Below are positions 1 through 8,900 of a stretch of 64,000 nt of DNA, piece after piece (the stretch's first letter is position 1; each line of letters starts with the position of its first letter). Location of the stretch: positions 7,374-71,373 of the forward strand of contig JBBITF010000009.1 in the NCBI GenBank assembly GCA_037440925.1, written 5' to 3'. A model generated the notes under the pieces. That model did not search any database. It saw only the letters and a program-made list of their open reading frames with translations, and was not told where the DNA came from. The position numbers and the translations under genes were made by a program. The DNA comes from JAABUE01 sp037440925 (GTDB lineage: Bacteria > Chloroflexota > Anaerolineae > Anaerolineales > Villigracilaceae).

Positions 1-1222
1 CTGCGCTTTCGAGGCCGTCCAGCAGGCGCTCTTTGTCGCGCTCGGTTTGCAGGCGTCCGATGAACCAGGTGCCCATGTTGGAGAGGGCTTTGTAGTCCAG
101 GTCGACCGGGTTCTGGGTGGCGAAGACCATGCCCACGCCGAAGGCGCGCGCCTGTTTGAGCAGGGTGAGCATGGGCATCTTGGAGGGTGGGTTGGCCGTA
201 GGCGGCAGGTAGCCAAAGATCTCGTCCATGTAGACGATGGCGCGCAGGCTGGTGGTGCCGGGCTGCGAGCGCATCCAGGCCAGCACCTGGTTCATGAGCA
301 GCGAGACGAAGAACATGCGCTCGGGGTCGCTCAGGTGAGCGATGGAGAAGATGGCCACGCGCGGCTTTCCAGCGGGTGTGTAGAGGATTTGGCCGATGTC
401 GAGCGGCGTCCCTTCGAGCCAGGCGTTGAAGCCGGGCGAAGCCAACAGGTTGTTGAGCGCCATCACCAGGCCGAAACGGTCTTTGGACGGGTAGAAGGTT
501 TCCAGGTCTAGCACGCCGATCTTCTGCACGGGCGGGGTTTGCACCTGCTGGATGAGGCCCGCCAGGTCGAGGTCCTTCCCGGCACGCCAGGCGCTATCCA
601 GGATGGTGGACAGCAGGATGTGTTCGCGGCTCTGGATGGGGTCGGCTTGGATGCCCACCAATCCGAGCAGGCTGGAGACGGTGACGCTGATGCGCTCGCG
701 CAACAAGTCGTTCTCTGCAAGGATTTCTTTGCCGGGCGCAGCAAATGACTTCAGGATGGAGACCGGCAGTCCGGCTGTGCTGCCGGGGGTGTAGATGAGC
801 ATCTCGGCCGCCTCGCGCAGGCGCCGGATGCGCGCGCCGCTCTGCCCCCACTCGCCCAGGCCTTTGTTCCACAGCGCGGCCTGTTTTTCGGCGTAGGCTT
901 CGGGGGTGAGGTTCTTGTTGCGCGCCTCGTCGGGGTTGATCCAGGGCAGGAAGTCGGCGGCTTTCAGGTCGGGGAAGGTGAGCAGCAGGTTGCCCAGGTC
1001 GCCTTTGGGGTCAATCAGGATGGACGGCACGCCGTCAATGGCGGCCTCTTCGATCAGCCCGATGCACAGGCCGGTTTTGCCGCTGCCGGTCATGCCGACC
1101 ACGGCGGCGTGGGTGGTCAAGTCTTTCGAGTCATAGAGCAGGGCTTCGTCTTTGACGGCCTTCTTTTTCATGTCATAGACTTTGCCCAGGTAGAATGCGC
1201 CTAATTTTTCGTAGTCTTCCAT
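1..1222 (-). CDS. HerA-like ATP-binding protein (DUF853/DUF87 type), 3' end outside window
   Basis: Reading the minus strand from the ATG at 1220-1222 gives 407 uninterrupted codons that run off the left edge, so the C-terminus is missing. The protein has a Walker A loop (GMTGSGKTG, about residues 43-51), the DPKGDL segment near residue 71 and a Walker B-like YMDEIFGYLPP segment, followed by FATQNP. This order is typical of HerA/VirB4-related AAA ATPases with a bound-plasmid or helicase-like role; the exact substrate is unknown for this subgroup. A purine-rich stretch (aaggaaac) lies just before the start. The gene stands apart from its upstream neighbour, separated by a 13-bp perfect hairpin. 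The family call is firm; a DNA translocase role is inferred only. Confidence 0.85.
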   Translation of the reverse strand, partial: MEDYEKLGAFYLGKVYDMKKKAVKDEALLYDSKDLTTHAAVVGMTGSGKTGLCIGLIEEAAIDGVPSILIDPKGDLGNLLLTFPDLKAADFLPWINPDEARNKNLTPEAYAEKQAALWNKGLGEWGQSGARIRRLREAAEMLIYTPGSTAGLPVSILKSFAAPGKEILAENDLLRERISVTVSSLLGLVGIQADPIQSREHILLSTILDSAWRAGKDLDLAGLIQQVQTPPVQKIGVLDLETFYPSKDRFGLVMALNNLLASPGFNAWLEGTPLDIGQILYTPAGKPRVAIFSIAHLSDPERMFFVSLLMNQVLAWMRSQPGTTSLRAIVYMDEIFGYLPPTANPPSKMPMLTLLKQARAFGVGMVFATQNPVDLDYKALSNMGTWFIGRLQTERDKERLLDGLESA

Positions 1223-1298
1223 CTTGTTTCCTTGCCTTTCATGCCAGGATAGCCAGAGTGTATGCGAGCGTCCTCGCCTATTTTACAATAGAATACAA

Positions 1299-1335
1299 AC
1301 AGGTGACAGTCGCTTTGCAAGTGACTGTCACCTGT
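1299..1335 (-). terminator. perfect 13-bp hairpin, possible terminator
   Basis: Arms at 1299-1311 and 1323-1335 are perfect inverted copies of ACAGGTGACAGTC around an 11-nt loop. It lies just downstream of the minus-strand gene ending at 1353. Reading minus, the stem is followed by a moderately T-rich stretch (TTTGTATTCTATT) rather than a clean U-tract, so an intrinsic terminator is likely but not certain. The core GTGACAGTC recurs at 12109-12119, so a protein-binding palindrome is an alternative. Confidence 0.45.
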
Positions 1336-1352
1336 CCCTGCTGTCAACGATT

Positions 1353-1757
1353 TTAGTATTCGACTGCGCGGGGTAGTTTCTTGGCTTGCGCAACCCAGTC
1401 TTCTACCTGCGACAAGGCGGGCATTTTGTTGACCAGGTTCTTCTTGGCGTTGACCTCGGCCATCTTGGCGTGCAGGGCGTCCGCTTTGCGCTGCGCCAGT
1501 TCGACCACCGTGTCCACACCGGCTTCTTCGAGCAGGTCAGCGTACTCTTCGCCGATGCCCCTGATGCGGAACAGGTCTACGTGATTGACCCATTCGAGGA
1601 TCTGCTTTTCGCTCAGGCCGGATTGCTTGGCCAGGTCCTTGCGGCCGGCGGGGGTCTTGCCCATTTCGAGCAGGCTTTCGGTAGAACCTACGCCCGCTTT
1701 CTTGAGTTTTTCGGCATTGGCGGGGCCGATGCCCTCGACATCTGTTAGTTTAGTCAT
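1353..1757 (-). CDS. helix-hairpin-helix protein, DUF4332-like
   Basis: A 134-residue protein starting MTKLTDVEGIGPANAEKLKK. It carries two helix-hairpin-helix-like segments, VEGIGPANAEKL near the N-terminus and IRGIGEEYADLL in the middle, the arrangement of DUF4332 proteins. Such motifs usually contact nucleic acid backbone or serve as small interaction modules; no enzymatic residues are evident. The start at 1757 is chosen because AAGGAG sits 8 nt upstream; the longer open frame to 1853 has no such site and would add a non-conserved hydrophobic stretch. It is followed by the hairpin at 1299-1335 and is probably a single-gene unit. Function is unknown. Confidence 0.75.
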   Translation of the reverse strand: MTKLTDVEGIGPANAEKLKKAGVGSTESLLEMGKTPAGRKDLAKQSGLSEKQILEWVNHVDLFRIRGIGEEYADLLEEAGVDTVVELAQRKADALHAKMAEVNAKKNLVNKMPALSQVEDWVAQAKKLPRAVEY

Positions 1758-1821
1758 GACTGAAAACTCCTTCCTTACAAAATTGTTAGGAATGTATATT
1801 ACTACATTAACGAGAATTGCG

Positions 1822-2271
1822 CTATTTTTTGGGCAAAATGGCGGCCAGGGCATTGGTCATGGACTTGAGTTCGTTGGCGTGCCCTTTGAGTTTGGCCGCG
1901 TCGCCGGTCTTCAGCCCGGCGTTGACGTCGGCGATGGTCTTGGATGTCTTGGCGCTGCTGTCAATGATCTTCTGGGTGATGGCCTCCAGGTTGACCAAGA
2001 GGTCGGTGACGTTCTTGGGGATGATGGGCATGCTCTTGGCGATGGGCAGCAGAACATCCAGGATGGAATTAGCAATGCCAGCGTACTTGACGGTCAGGGT
2101 GTGCAATCCGCTCATGGCGTCGGTCAAGTTGATGGCCACTTCCTGGATGGCGTCTATCATGTCCTTGTGTTCGTTGATCATGCGTTCGATATCGTTTAGG
2201 GAGGCGGTCAGTTTGTCGGAAAATTTGACGTAGCTGACCGGCTTGATGGCTTGGGATGCGGGAGTGGGCAT
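1822..2271 (-). CDS. hypothetical protein, helical, 149 aa
   Basis: I do not recognise a family. The protein is predominantly amphipathic helix with heptad-like spacing of leucine, isoleucine and alanine, contains no cysteine, no obvious signal peptide and no membrane segment, and ends in a lysine pair. The start at 2271 (MPTPASQAIKPV) follows AAGGAG by 6 nt, so the in-frame extension to 2334 is rejected. A minus-strand TATAAT at 2305-2310 gives a plausible -10 box, divergent from the aminotransferase promoter about 75 bp away. A small cytoplasmic coiled-coil or phasin-like protein would fit the composition, but this is only a guess from sequence character. Confidence 0.65.
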   Translation of the reverse strand: MPTPASQAIKPVSYVKFSDKLTASLNDIERMINEHKDMIDAIQEVAINLTDAMSGLHTLTVKYAGIANSILDVLLPIAKSMPIIPKNVTDLLVNLEAITQKIIDSSAKTSKTIADVNAGLKTGDAAKLKGHANELKSMTNALAAILPKK

Positions 2272-2381
2272 AGGGTTCTCCTTTTTTGATGGGTAGTTAT
2301 CCGCATTATAATATGAATAGTTCGGTTTGCTCATGAATGTAACTGTAAGGCGATTGTCATTTGCGTAGTTGCCGGGTAGTG

Positions 2382-2387
2382 TATAAT
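2382..2387 (+). promoter_or_regulatory. -10 box of aminotransferase promoter
   Basis: TATAAT, with a weak TTGCGT at 2361-2366 (15-bp spacer). Transcription would begin near 2394, leaving a leader of about 180 nt with three hairpins before the start codon. Confidence 0.5.
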
Positions 2388-2407
2388 CAGCGCTATGATA
2401 GTATTGC

Positions 2408-2491
2408 CTGACAACTTGTTTGTCAGCGCCGCTACCAGCGGTTCTTAAGATGTACCTGGATAGGTTATCCTGACCAGGTATATTTTATTTT
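2408..2491 (+). promoter_or_regulatory. structured 5' leader with terminator-like hairpin (attenuator candidate)
   Basis: Three successive hairpins lie between promoter and gene. Hairpin 1 pairs 2408-2414 with 2420-2426 (7 bp perfect). Hairpin 2 pairs 2429-2433 with 2437-2441. Hairpin 3 pairs 2453-2459 with 2474-2480 (TACCTGG/CCAGGTA) plus an inner AGG/CCT, and is followed at once by TATTTTATTTT. The last has the form of an intrinsic terminator inside the untranslated leader, which suggests transcription attenuation of the aminotransferase. No known riboswitch class was recognised, and no leader peptide with a regulatory codon run was found. Confidence 0.5.
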
Positions 2492-2573
2492 CACACCCAA
2501 TCTATCTCCATCGCTTTCCTGGGATAACCCTGGCTACAGCGCGTTCCATGGATGGCTTGGGATAAGGAGACGT

Positions 2574-3791
2574 ATGAAACTAAGCAAACTTGCCAGCGAA
2601 ATTGCCGAATCGCCTACGCTGGCCCTGAACGAAGAAGCCCGGCTGCTGCGCGAGCGAGGCGAGGCGGTCATCCATCTGGGGATCGGTGAGCCAAAGAACA
2701 AGACCCCTATCAATGCGATCCTGGCCTCGGCGGCTAAGTTGAGCAGCGGAGAGGTAAAGTATACGCCTGCTGACGGTACACTGGCGTTGAAAAAAGCCAT
2801 CATCCGCTACACAGAGGAGAACTACAACCGCCTGGTCGCGCCAGAGAATGTCATCGTGTCCAACGGCGCCAAGCAGTCGCTGTTCAATATTTTGTATTCC
2901 TTGCTCAACCCGCAGGACGAGGTCGTCATCCTGGCGCCCTATTGGGTCTCGTATCCGGAAATTGTCAAGATGTGCAATGCTCGTCCGGTGGTCGTCACGC
3001 CTGAGGACGGCACTTTTACCCCTCGTTTTGAGGATATCGAGCGCGCTGTCACTTCATACACGCGGGCGATCATCGTCAACAGTCCGAACAATCCGTCCGG
3101 CGTGATTTATCCGCCAGAATTAATCGAAAAGATCGTGGACTTCTGCGAGCGCAAAGGCATTGCCATGATTTGCGACGACATCTATCACAAGTTGACTTTT
3201 GACCGCAAGCAGGCTGTCCCGGCGTATCGCTTTACGAAGAAAGACGTGGAAGACTCGAATTTGATTATTGTCAATGGCGTGGCAAAGATCTACGGCATGA
3301 CCGGCTTCCGTGTAGGTTGGGTGATTGCGCCGCGCCCACTGGTGCGGGTGATGACCAACGTCACTGCCCAGACCACATCGGGCGTCTCGCCCGTTTCGCA
3401 GGCGGCGGCCGAGGGCGCGCTGAACGGGATGCAGTCTGTGGTTGAGGCGCTGCGCTTGCAGATCGAAAACAACCGCAACGTGCTGCTGCAAGAGATGAAA
3501 TCCTTCAATGGCGTTCGTCTCATCCCGCCTGATGGCACTTTCTACGCTTTGCCCGACCTGCGCGCGTTTTCCAGCGACTCGGTCGAACTGTCCAGATTCC
3601 TGCTCAAGAAGGCGCTGGTAGTGACCGTGCCGGGCAAGGAATTTGGCATGGAAGGTCACATCCGCCTGTCTTTCAGCGGCACGGTCAAAGAGGTAACCGA
3701 GGGCATTGCGCGCATCAAGTGGGCGCTCGACCCGACCAGCCCGAACGAAATCTACATTGGCGACCGCAAGTTGGTGCGAGATTGGCTTTGA
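2574..3791 (+). CDS. PLP-dependent class I aminotransferase (aspartate aminotransferase-like)
   Basis: A 405-residue fold-type I aminotransferase, which transfers an amino group between an amino acid and a 2-oxo acid in the cytoplasm. Visible landmarks are the N-terminal GIGEP, the NSPNNPSG loop (169-176) with the PLP-contacting Asn, CDDIY (200-204) contacting the pyridine nitrogen and phenol of PLP, the Schiff-base Lys238 in NGVAKIYGMTGFRVGW, and Arg364 in HIRLS that binds the substrate carboxylate. The residue before the lysine is Ala where Ser is common. Start has GGAG 6 nt upstream. The next gene is pckA, so aspartate/oxaloacetate exchange feeding PEP formation is a reasonable pairing, though substrate specificity (aspartate, aromatic or other) cannot be read from the sequence. 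Confidence 0.9.
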   Translation: MKLSKLASEIAESPTLALNEEARLLRERGEAVIHLGIGEPKNKTPINAILASAAKLSSGEVKYTPADGTLALKKAIIRYTEENYNRLVAPENVIVSNGAKQSLFNILYSLLNPQDEVVILAPYWVSYPEIVKMCNARPVVVTPEDGTFTPRFEDIERAVTSYTRAIIVNSPNNPSGVIYPPELIEKIVDFCERKGIAMICDDIYHKLTFDRKQAVPAYRFTKKDVEDSNLIIVNGVAKIYGMTGFRVGWVIAPRPLVRVMTNVTAQTTSGVSPVSQAAAEGALNGMQSVVEALRLQIENNRNVLLQEMKSFNGVRLIPPDGTFYALPDLRAFSSDSVELSRFLLKKALVVTVPGKEFGMEGHIRLSFSGTVKEVTEGIARIKWALDPTSPNEIYIGDRKLVRDWL

Positions 3792-3792
3792 G

Positions 3793-3858
3793 GGAGTAGA
3801 GAATAGTGAGTAGAGAGTAGAGAATAGAGTAGAGAATAGAGATAGAGAGTAGAGAGTA
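3793..3858 (+). repeat. degenerate short-unit repeat (GAGTAGAGAATA type)
   Basis: The whole spacer between the aminotransferase stop codon and the pckA start is built of imperfect GAGTAGAGA / GAATAGA units. The purine units also supply the only Shine-Dalgarno-like sequence in front of pckA. The reverse-complement type occurs at 12224-12273. Confidence 0.85.
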
Positions 3859-3864
3859 GTGGAT

Positions 3865-5511
3865 ATGAATAACTTGCTCAACATCAAAACCCCGGCCGAG
3901 GGCATTGCCCAGGCCCGCAAGGCGGATTACAACCTGTCCAATCACGGGCTTGGCAACCTGCGCCTGGCTTATTGGAACCTGCCGAGTGAGGCTTTACACG
4001 AGGAAGCCGTTTTCCGCAATGAGGGCGCAACCGTGCGAGGCGGGCCCTTTGTGGCATTTACCGGAAAACACACCGCCCGCGCTGCCAACGATAAATTCGT
4101 GGTGCGAGAAGGCAGCAGCGAAACGCACATTTGGTGGGGACAGTACAACCGGCCAATGGCCCCCGAAAAATTCGACGAACTGTATGCCCGTCTGCTGGGT
4201 TATTTGCAGGGACGCGACCTTTTTGTGCAGGATGTGTACGCCGGCGCCAATGTGAACTACCGCCTGGCCGTGCGGGTAGTGACCGAACTGGCCTGGCACA
4301 GTATGTTTGCGCGCAACATGTTCGTCCTGCCTCAATCGCTGGAGGAATACAAGCGCTTCGTCCCGGACTTTACGCTGCTGGCCGTTCCCGGCTTTAAATC
4401 TGCCCCCAGTGTGGACAACACCAACACCGAGACCTTCATCGCGCTCAGTTTCGAGAAGAAACTGGCCATCATCGGCAATTCGGCCTACGCGGGCGAGATC
4501 AAGAAATCGGTCTTTACCATCCTGAACTACCTGCTGCCGCTGGAAGGCGTTCTCTCTATGCACTGCTCGGCCAACGTCAGCCCCAACGACGCGGACGACG
4601 TGGCGCTCTTCTTCGGCCTGTCCGGTACGGGCAAGACCACCCTCTCGGCCGATCCCACCCGCCGCTTGATCGGCGACGACGAGCATGGCTGGAGCGATGA
4701 GGGCGTCTTCAACTTCGAGGGCGGTTGCTACGCCAAGGTCATCGGCCTGTCGGAGGCTGCAGAGCCGGAGATTTACGCTACCACGCGCATGTACGGCACC
4801 ATCCTCGAAAACGTGCCGTATGACCCGGTCACGCGCCTGATTGACCTGGAAGACGATTCCATCACCGAGAATACGCGCGCCTCCTATCCGCTGGAATTCA
4901 TCTCCAATGCCGTCCCGGAGAAGAAGGCCGGGCACCCCAAGAACATCATCATGCTGACCTGCGACGCAAGCGGGGTGATGCCGCCCATCGCGCGCCTCTC
5001 GCCGGAGCAGGCCTTGTACCAGTTCATTTCGGGCTACACCGCCAAGATTGCGGGGACAGAAGTCGGTCTGCGGGATGAGCCGGAGATTACCTTCTCGGCT
5101 TGTTTCGGCGGCCCGTTCATGGTCCACCATCCCTACAAATACGCCGAATTGCTCAAGAATAAGATCGAGCGCTACGGCGTCGCCTGCTGGCTGGTCAACA
5201 CCGGCTGGGTGGGCGGGCCGTATGGGGTGGGCAAACGCATCAGCATCCGTTACACGCGCAACCTGCTAAACGCCGCCCTGACCGGCAAACTGGCCGGCGT
5301 GGACTATTACACCGATCCGGTCTTCGGCTTCTCCGTGCCGAAATCCTGCCCGGATGTTCCGCCCGAAGTGCTGCAACCCTGGTCGTCCTGGCCCAGCCGC
5401 GCGGAATACGACAAACGCTACAAGGACCTGGCGCAGCGCTTCATCGAAAACTTCAAGAAATTCGAGGATGGCACACCGCGGGAGGTGGTGGAGGCTGGGC
5501 CGCGCGTTTGA
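3865..5511 (+). CDS. pckA: phosphoenolpyruvate carboxykinase (ATP)
   Basis: Converts oxaloacetate and ATP to PEP, CO2 and ADP, the first committed step of gluconeogenesis (EC 4.1.1.49). At 548 residues it matches the ATP-type family. Features in order: the N-terminal PEPCK domain with RGGPFVAFTGKHT near 60, YAGEIKKS near 210 and SMHCSANV near 233 (metal and substrate ligands), the kinase-1 loop GLSGTGKTTLSADP at about 251-263 and the kinase-2 segment IGDDEHGW at about 269-276. The ATP-specific kinase loop and overall match exclude the GTP form. An in-frame GTG at 3859 is two codons upstream; ATG 3865 is preferred, but neither has a classic ribosome site because the upstream spacer is a GAGTAGAGA repeat. 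Follows the aminotransferase by 73 bp, probably co-transcribed. Confidence 0.95.
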   Translation: MNNLLNIKTPAEGIAQARKADYNLSNHGLGNLRLAYWNLPSEALHEEAVFRNEGATVRGGPFVAFTGKHTARAANDKFVVREGSSETHIWWGQYNRPMAPEKFDELYARLLGYLQGRDLFVQDVYAGANVNYRLAVRVVTELAWHSMFARNMFVLPQSLEEYKRFVPDFTLLAVPGFKSAPSVDNTNTETFIALSFEKKLAIIGNSAYAGEIKKSVFTILNYLLPLEGVLSMHCSANVSPNDADDVALFFGLSGTGKTTLSADPTRRLIGDDEHGWSDEGVFNFEGGCYAKVIGLSEAAEPEIYATTRMYGTILENVPYDPVTRLIDLEDDSITENTRASYPLEFISNAVPEKKAGHPKNIIMLTCDASGVMPPIARLSPEQALYQFISGYTAKIAGTEVGLRDEPEITFSACFGGPFMVHHPYKYAELLKNKIERYGVACWLVNTGWVGGPYGVGKRISIRYTRNLLNAALTGKLAGVDYYTDPVFGFSVPKSCPDVPPEVLQPWSSWPSRAEYDKRYKDLAQRFIENFKKFEDGTPREVVEAGPRV

Positions 5512-5630
5512 AGCGATAGACCTTATTGCCCTGCAACTATAAACCTTAAAGGTAACTACCTCGGCAATGTCACATTTTCGCGTGGTATTGGCCTCGCCCT
5601 AACTCGGACAAGCCGAAACCAAAAAGGATT

Positions 5631-5694
5631 CAACCACGAAGGTCACAAAGGAACTCAAAGGAAAACCTTAATTCCCCTTCGTGTCCTTTGGGGT
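5631..5694. repeat. inverted pair of CACGAAGGACACAAAGG-type repeats
   Basis: Between pckA and the SRP RNA gene, degenerate CACGAAGG / CACAAAGG units at 5631-5662 face inverted copies (CCTTCGTGTCCTTTGG) at 5676-5694. The remaining stretch 5512-5630 holds no open frame, RNA or signal that I can support. Confidence 0.6.
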
Positions 5695-5756
5695 GAAAAA
5701 TTCTTGTACAAAAAGCAAGGATTTCACGTGTAAGGTACTAAGCCTGCCCTTGGAGA

Positions 5757-5785
5757 TTGACAGCCCTTTCCTCTTCGAGTATGCT
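5757..5785 (+). promoter_or_regulatory. promoter of SRP RNA gene
   Basis: TTGACA at 5757-5762 and TATGCT at 5780-5785 with an optimal 17-bp spacer. Predicted start of transcription is near 5792, a few bases before the first helix of the RNA. Confidence 0.75.
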
Positions 5786-5794
5786 TGTGTCTAT

Positions 5795-5894
5795 CCGGGC
5801 AGGCCCGGCGCGGCGGAACGTTCCGAACCCCGCCAGGGCCGAGAGGCAGCAACGGTAAGGGATTGTCTCCGGGCGCCGCCGGTCGCCTGCCTGG
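5795..5894 (+). ncRNA. ffs: small signal recognition particle RNA (4.5S-like)
   Basis: About 100 nt folding into the single long hairpin of bacterial small SRP RNA. The terminal helix pairs 5795-5804 with 5885-5894 (CCGGGCAGGC with GCCTGCCTGG, one G-U). The apical, most conserved domain is present: CGAACCCCGCCAGGGCC, a GAGA tetraloop of the GNRA class at 5841-5844, then GGCAGCAACGGTAAG, which forms the asymmetric and symmetric internal loops bound by the Ffh M domain. Promoter at 5757-5785 and terminator at 5910-5950 flank it exactly. The RNA guides ribosomes making membrane and secreted proteins to FtsY and SecYEG. It was called from motif and fold, not from a covariance search. Confidence 0.9.
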
Positions 5895-5909
5895 ATCTTG
5901 CTGAAATGA

Positions 5910-5950
5910 AACGTCCCGAAGGCTTCTTTGCCTCCGGGACGTTCTCTTTT
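5910..5950 (+). terminator. intrinsic terminator of SRP RNA
   Basis: Stem AACGTCCCG (5910-5918) with CGGGACGTT (5935-5943), extended by AGGC/GCCT after one mismatch, then CTCTTTT. It lies between the RNA gene and the convergent surface-protein gene ending at 5962. Confidence 0.85.
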
Positions 5951-5961
5951 CGAGAAGTCTC

Positions 5962-8900
5962 TTATTCCTTCTCCACCTTTACCAATACTGCTCGCGTTTC
6001 CAAGCGATGGCGGTAGGTGTTGTTGCTTTCGTCGTACCCTACACACGTCAGCAGTGTGACCCAGGCCTTTTCCTCATGCTGGAATGGCGAGATGGCATTC
6101 GGGCGGATGACGCGGTTCGTGCGCACCTCGTAGATATATCGCTGCCCGTAGGCATGGACGATCACCTGGTCGCCCCAACGCAGGTTGGATAGTTCTGCAA
6201 ACGGTCCTTTTTGACCATTTGGCAGGGTGACGTGGCCGGTGAGGACGCTGTTGCCCTCCCAGGTGGGGAAAGCGGTGCCTTGCAGCCAGCCGGCTTGCTC
6301 CCACAGCCATTTCACATCCCAGCCGTTGTCTGTGCGCGGCACGCCGACAATCGAGGCCTTTATACCCAGTTTGGGGATTTCCAGCCACAGATCGCCGTAT
6401 TGGGCGTATTTGTAATCCAGCGGCTGCTCGGGCAGGGCGGTCACGCGACCGGGGGCAAAGCCGGTTTCGGGCAATTCCGCTTGCGCTCCTGACGGAGAGT
6501 TGATCGTGACCGACGCGCTGGCGCCATAACTATTGACGCCCGCCGGCGCGGCCGGGTCATACCAGCGTTCGGTTGCATTCGGGTTGTAGGGCGAGCGTTG
6601 CTCTGGCACCGGCGGCGGGCCGGGCAGCACAGGATCGATCTCGTGGCTGGTCCATTCCACACGGCTGAGGTTGACCACTGGCGCGGGGCCCACGAAAATG
6701 GCATTGAAGGTGATCGAGGCCGTTTCACCCAGCCGGAAGACATCCCACACGAACTGAAGCGTGTTGGTCAGCGGGTCGTAACTCGATGAAGTGAGCGCAG
6801 CCGTACCGCCGACGGCCAGGCTGGCCGGGTCGAAGGTCAATCCGGCAGGAATATAGTCGTAGACCACCACGTCGAAGGCGTCGGCCGTGCTGATGGCCGC
6901 GTGGGAGATGTTGATTGTGAACGTGATGACTTCGCCAATGGCGGCGGTGGTTGGCACAGCGTCTTTGCTGATATTCATGATGGGTTCGACGATCTCGACC
7001 ACCGGCGCGCTGGCGACGCGCGAACCGCCTGCCCAACTCCAGGTGACGTTGTTGGTCAAACTGTCTCCAGCCTGGTTGGCAAGGATGTCCAGCACGATGA
7101 GAGAGTATCGCACCCTTACCGTTTGGGAACTGCCGCTGGTATTGCTCACGTCGCCAAAATCGAAGGTGATGCGCCCCCCGTTGTTCTCGATGAGCGGGTT
7201 GCTGGTGGCCGGGTCAGTGCCGTCCAGCGTATCACACGCGCCGCTGACGAATTTCGTGCTGGTGACGCCGGCCGGCAAGGTGATGCTTACACAATCTACG
7301 AAGGCCAGCCCGGCTTGGGGGGTATCCAGCAGTTGGACGCCGGTCAGGCCGCCGGCCGGGATGACCATTGCCACTTCATACGTAATGATTTCGCCGATGG
7401 TCACCTGGGGTGGCACGGTGTTCGTGGCGTCATCTGGCGGGACGACCTGCTTCGAGAGCGAGGTAATATAGCCGAAGTCCACCGTCGGGTTGTAGGTGGT
7501 GCCAGTGGTGAAGTTTACAGTGTTGTTGAGCAGCGCCCCAGGGCTGCCGGGCGTCAGGGTGACGATGTTGCTGGAGACAGTGCCTCCGGCTGTTCCCTGG
7601 CCGTTGTCGTTGTTGTCAGCATTGGTGTTCGGGTTAGAGGTGTCGGCGGCGTTGAAGGTGTCTATGGTGCTGGCATAACCGGTTGGTAACACCTGGACGA
7701 TGTAGTTCCCTTGCGGCAGGCCGCTGAACAGGTAGGTGCCGCCCGCGCCGGTGGTCACGCCGCCGGCCGCGTCATCCGCGCTGCCCAGGATGCCGTCTGG
7801 CCCGACCGGGATCTCGGTCACGCCGTCGCTGGCAAATAGCAGCACCCTGGCGCCAGAAATGGGCAGGTCGCCGGCGTCGTAAGTGCCGTTCTCGTTGATG
7901 TCCTCGTAAATCAGGTTGCCCAATTGCAGGCGGTAGAAGCCGAAGTCCACCGTGCGGTTGCTCTGGTTATCTGGCGATTCGCCGGGCGGGTTGGATGCGG
8001 GGGCGTCTGTGTCGTTGATGGGTTCATTGGCGGTGGGGCCCAACGTCACCGCTGAACTGACGACCGCTCCGTTGAAGGGTCCGCTGGTCTGGCGCGTGCC
8101 GTTGTCGTCGCTGTCCAGGTCATTGTCTGCATCCGGCGCGGCGGTTTCGCTCACGTTCCCACTGCCGTTGATGGTGGTGCCGCTGCTCTGGTATCCGGCC
8201 AGCGGACCGCCGGCGTCAAATTGACTGGCTGGAATGACGACCACGTAGTCGCCGGCCGGCAAGCGGTCGAAGCGGTAGTAGCCGCCGTTGGCGGTGGTTT
8301 GCGTGTCGAGCGGAGCGCCGGTGGGGTTGCCGCTGGCGTCGGCCGCATAGAGTTGCACGGTGACGCCGTCTGCGCCCACTTCCGCGCCGTTGATGGCGCT
8401 GCTGTTGTCGGTATCGAACCATACCCGGTTGCCCAGGCTGAACAGGTCGGTGTTTACAGTTAAAGTATCCGTTGTGGAGTCGTTATTGGTTACGCCGCCG
8501 TCGGCTGTCAGGGCTCCGGCGGGGATGGTGTTGACATACACACCCGGCGTCGTGGAGGCGACATCTACGGTAATCACACAAGTGGCGTTGCCGGCCAGCC
8601 CACCGCCTGTCAGACTGATGACCTGGCTGCCAGGGTTGGCGGTCAGTGTCCCGCCGCAGGTGTTGGATGTGTTAGGCGGGTTGGCTACTTGCAAGCCGGC
8701 AGGCAGCGTGCCCGGCAGGTTATCGTTCAAGCCCATGTTGACGACCGGGATACTGCTTGTGTTGCGGATGGTGATGGTGAGAGTGGACCTTTCGTTGATT
8801 ACTACCGGGTCTGGATTGAAGGATTTCTGGACGCTGACGCCCGGCAGGTTGGTCAGGGAGGCTTGCACTGCGAGCGGGTTGCTGACTCCATTGGCGGTGG

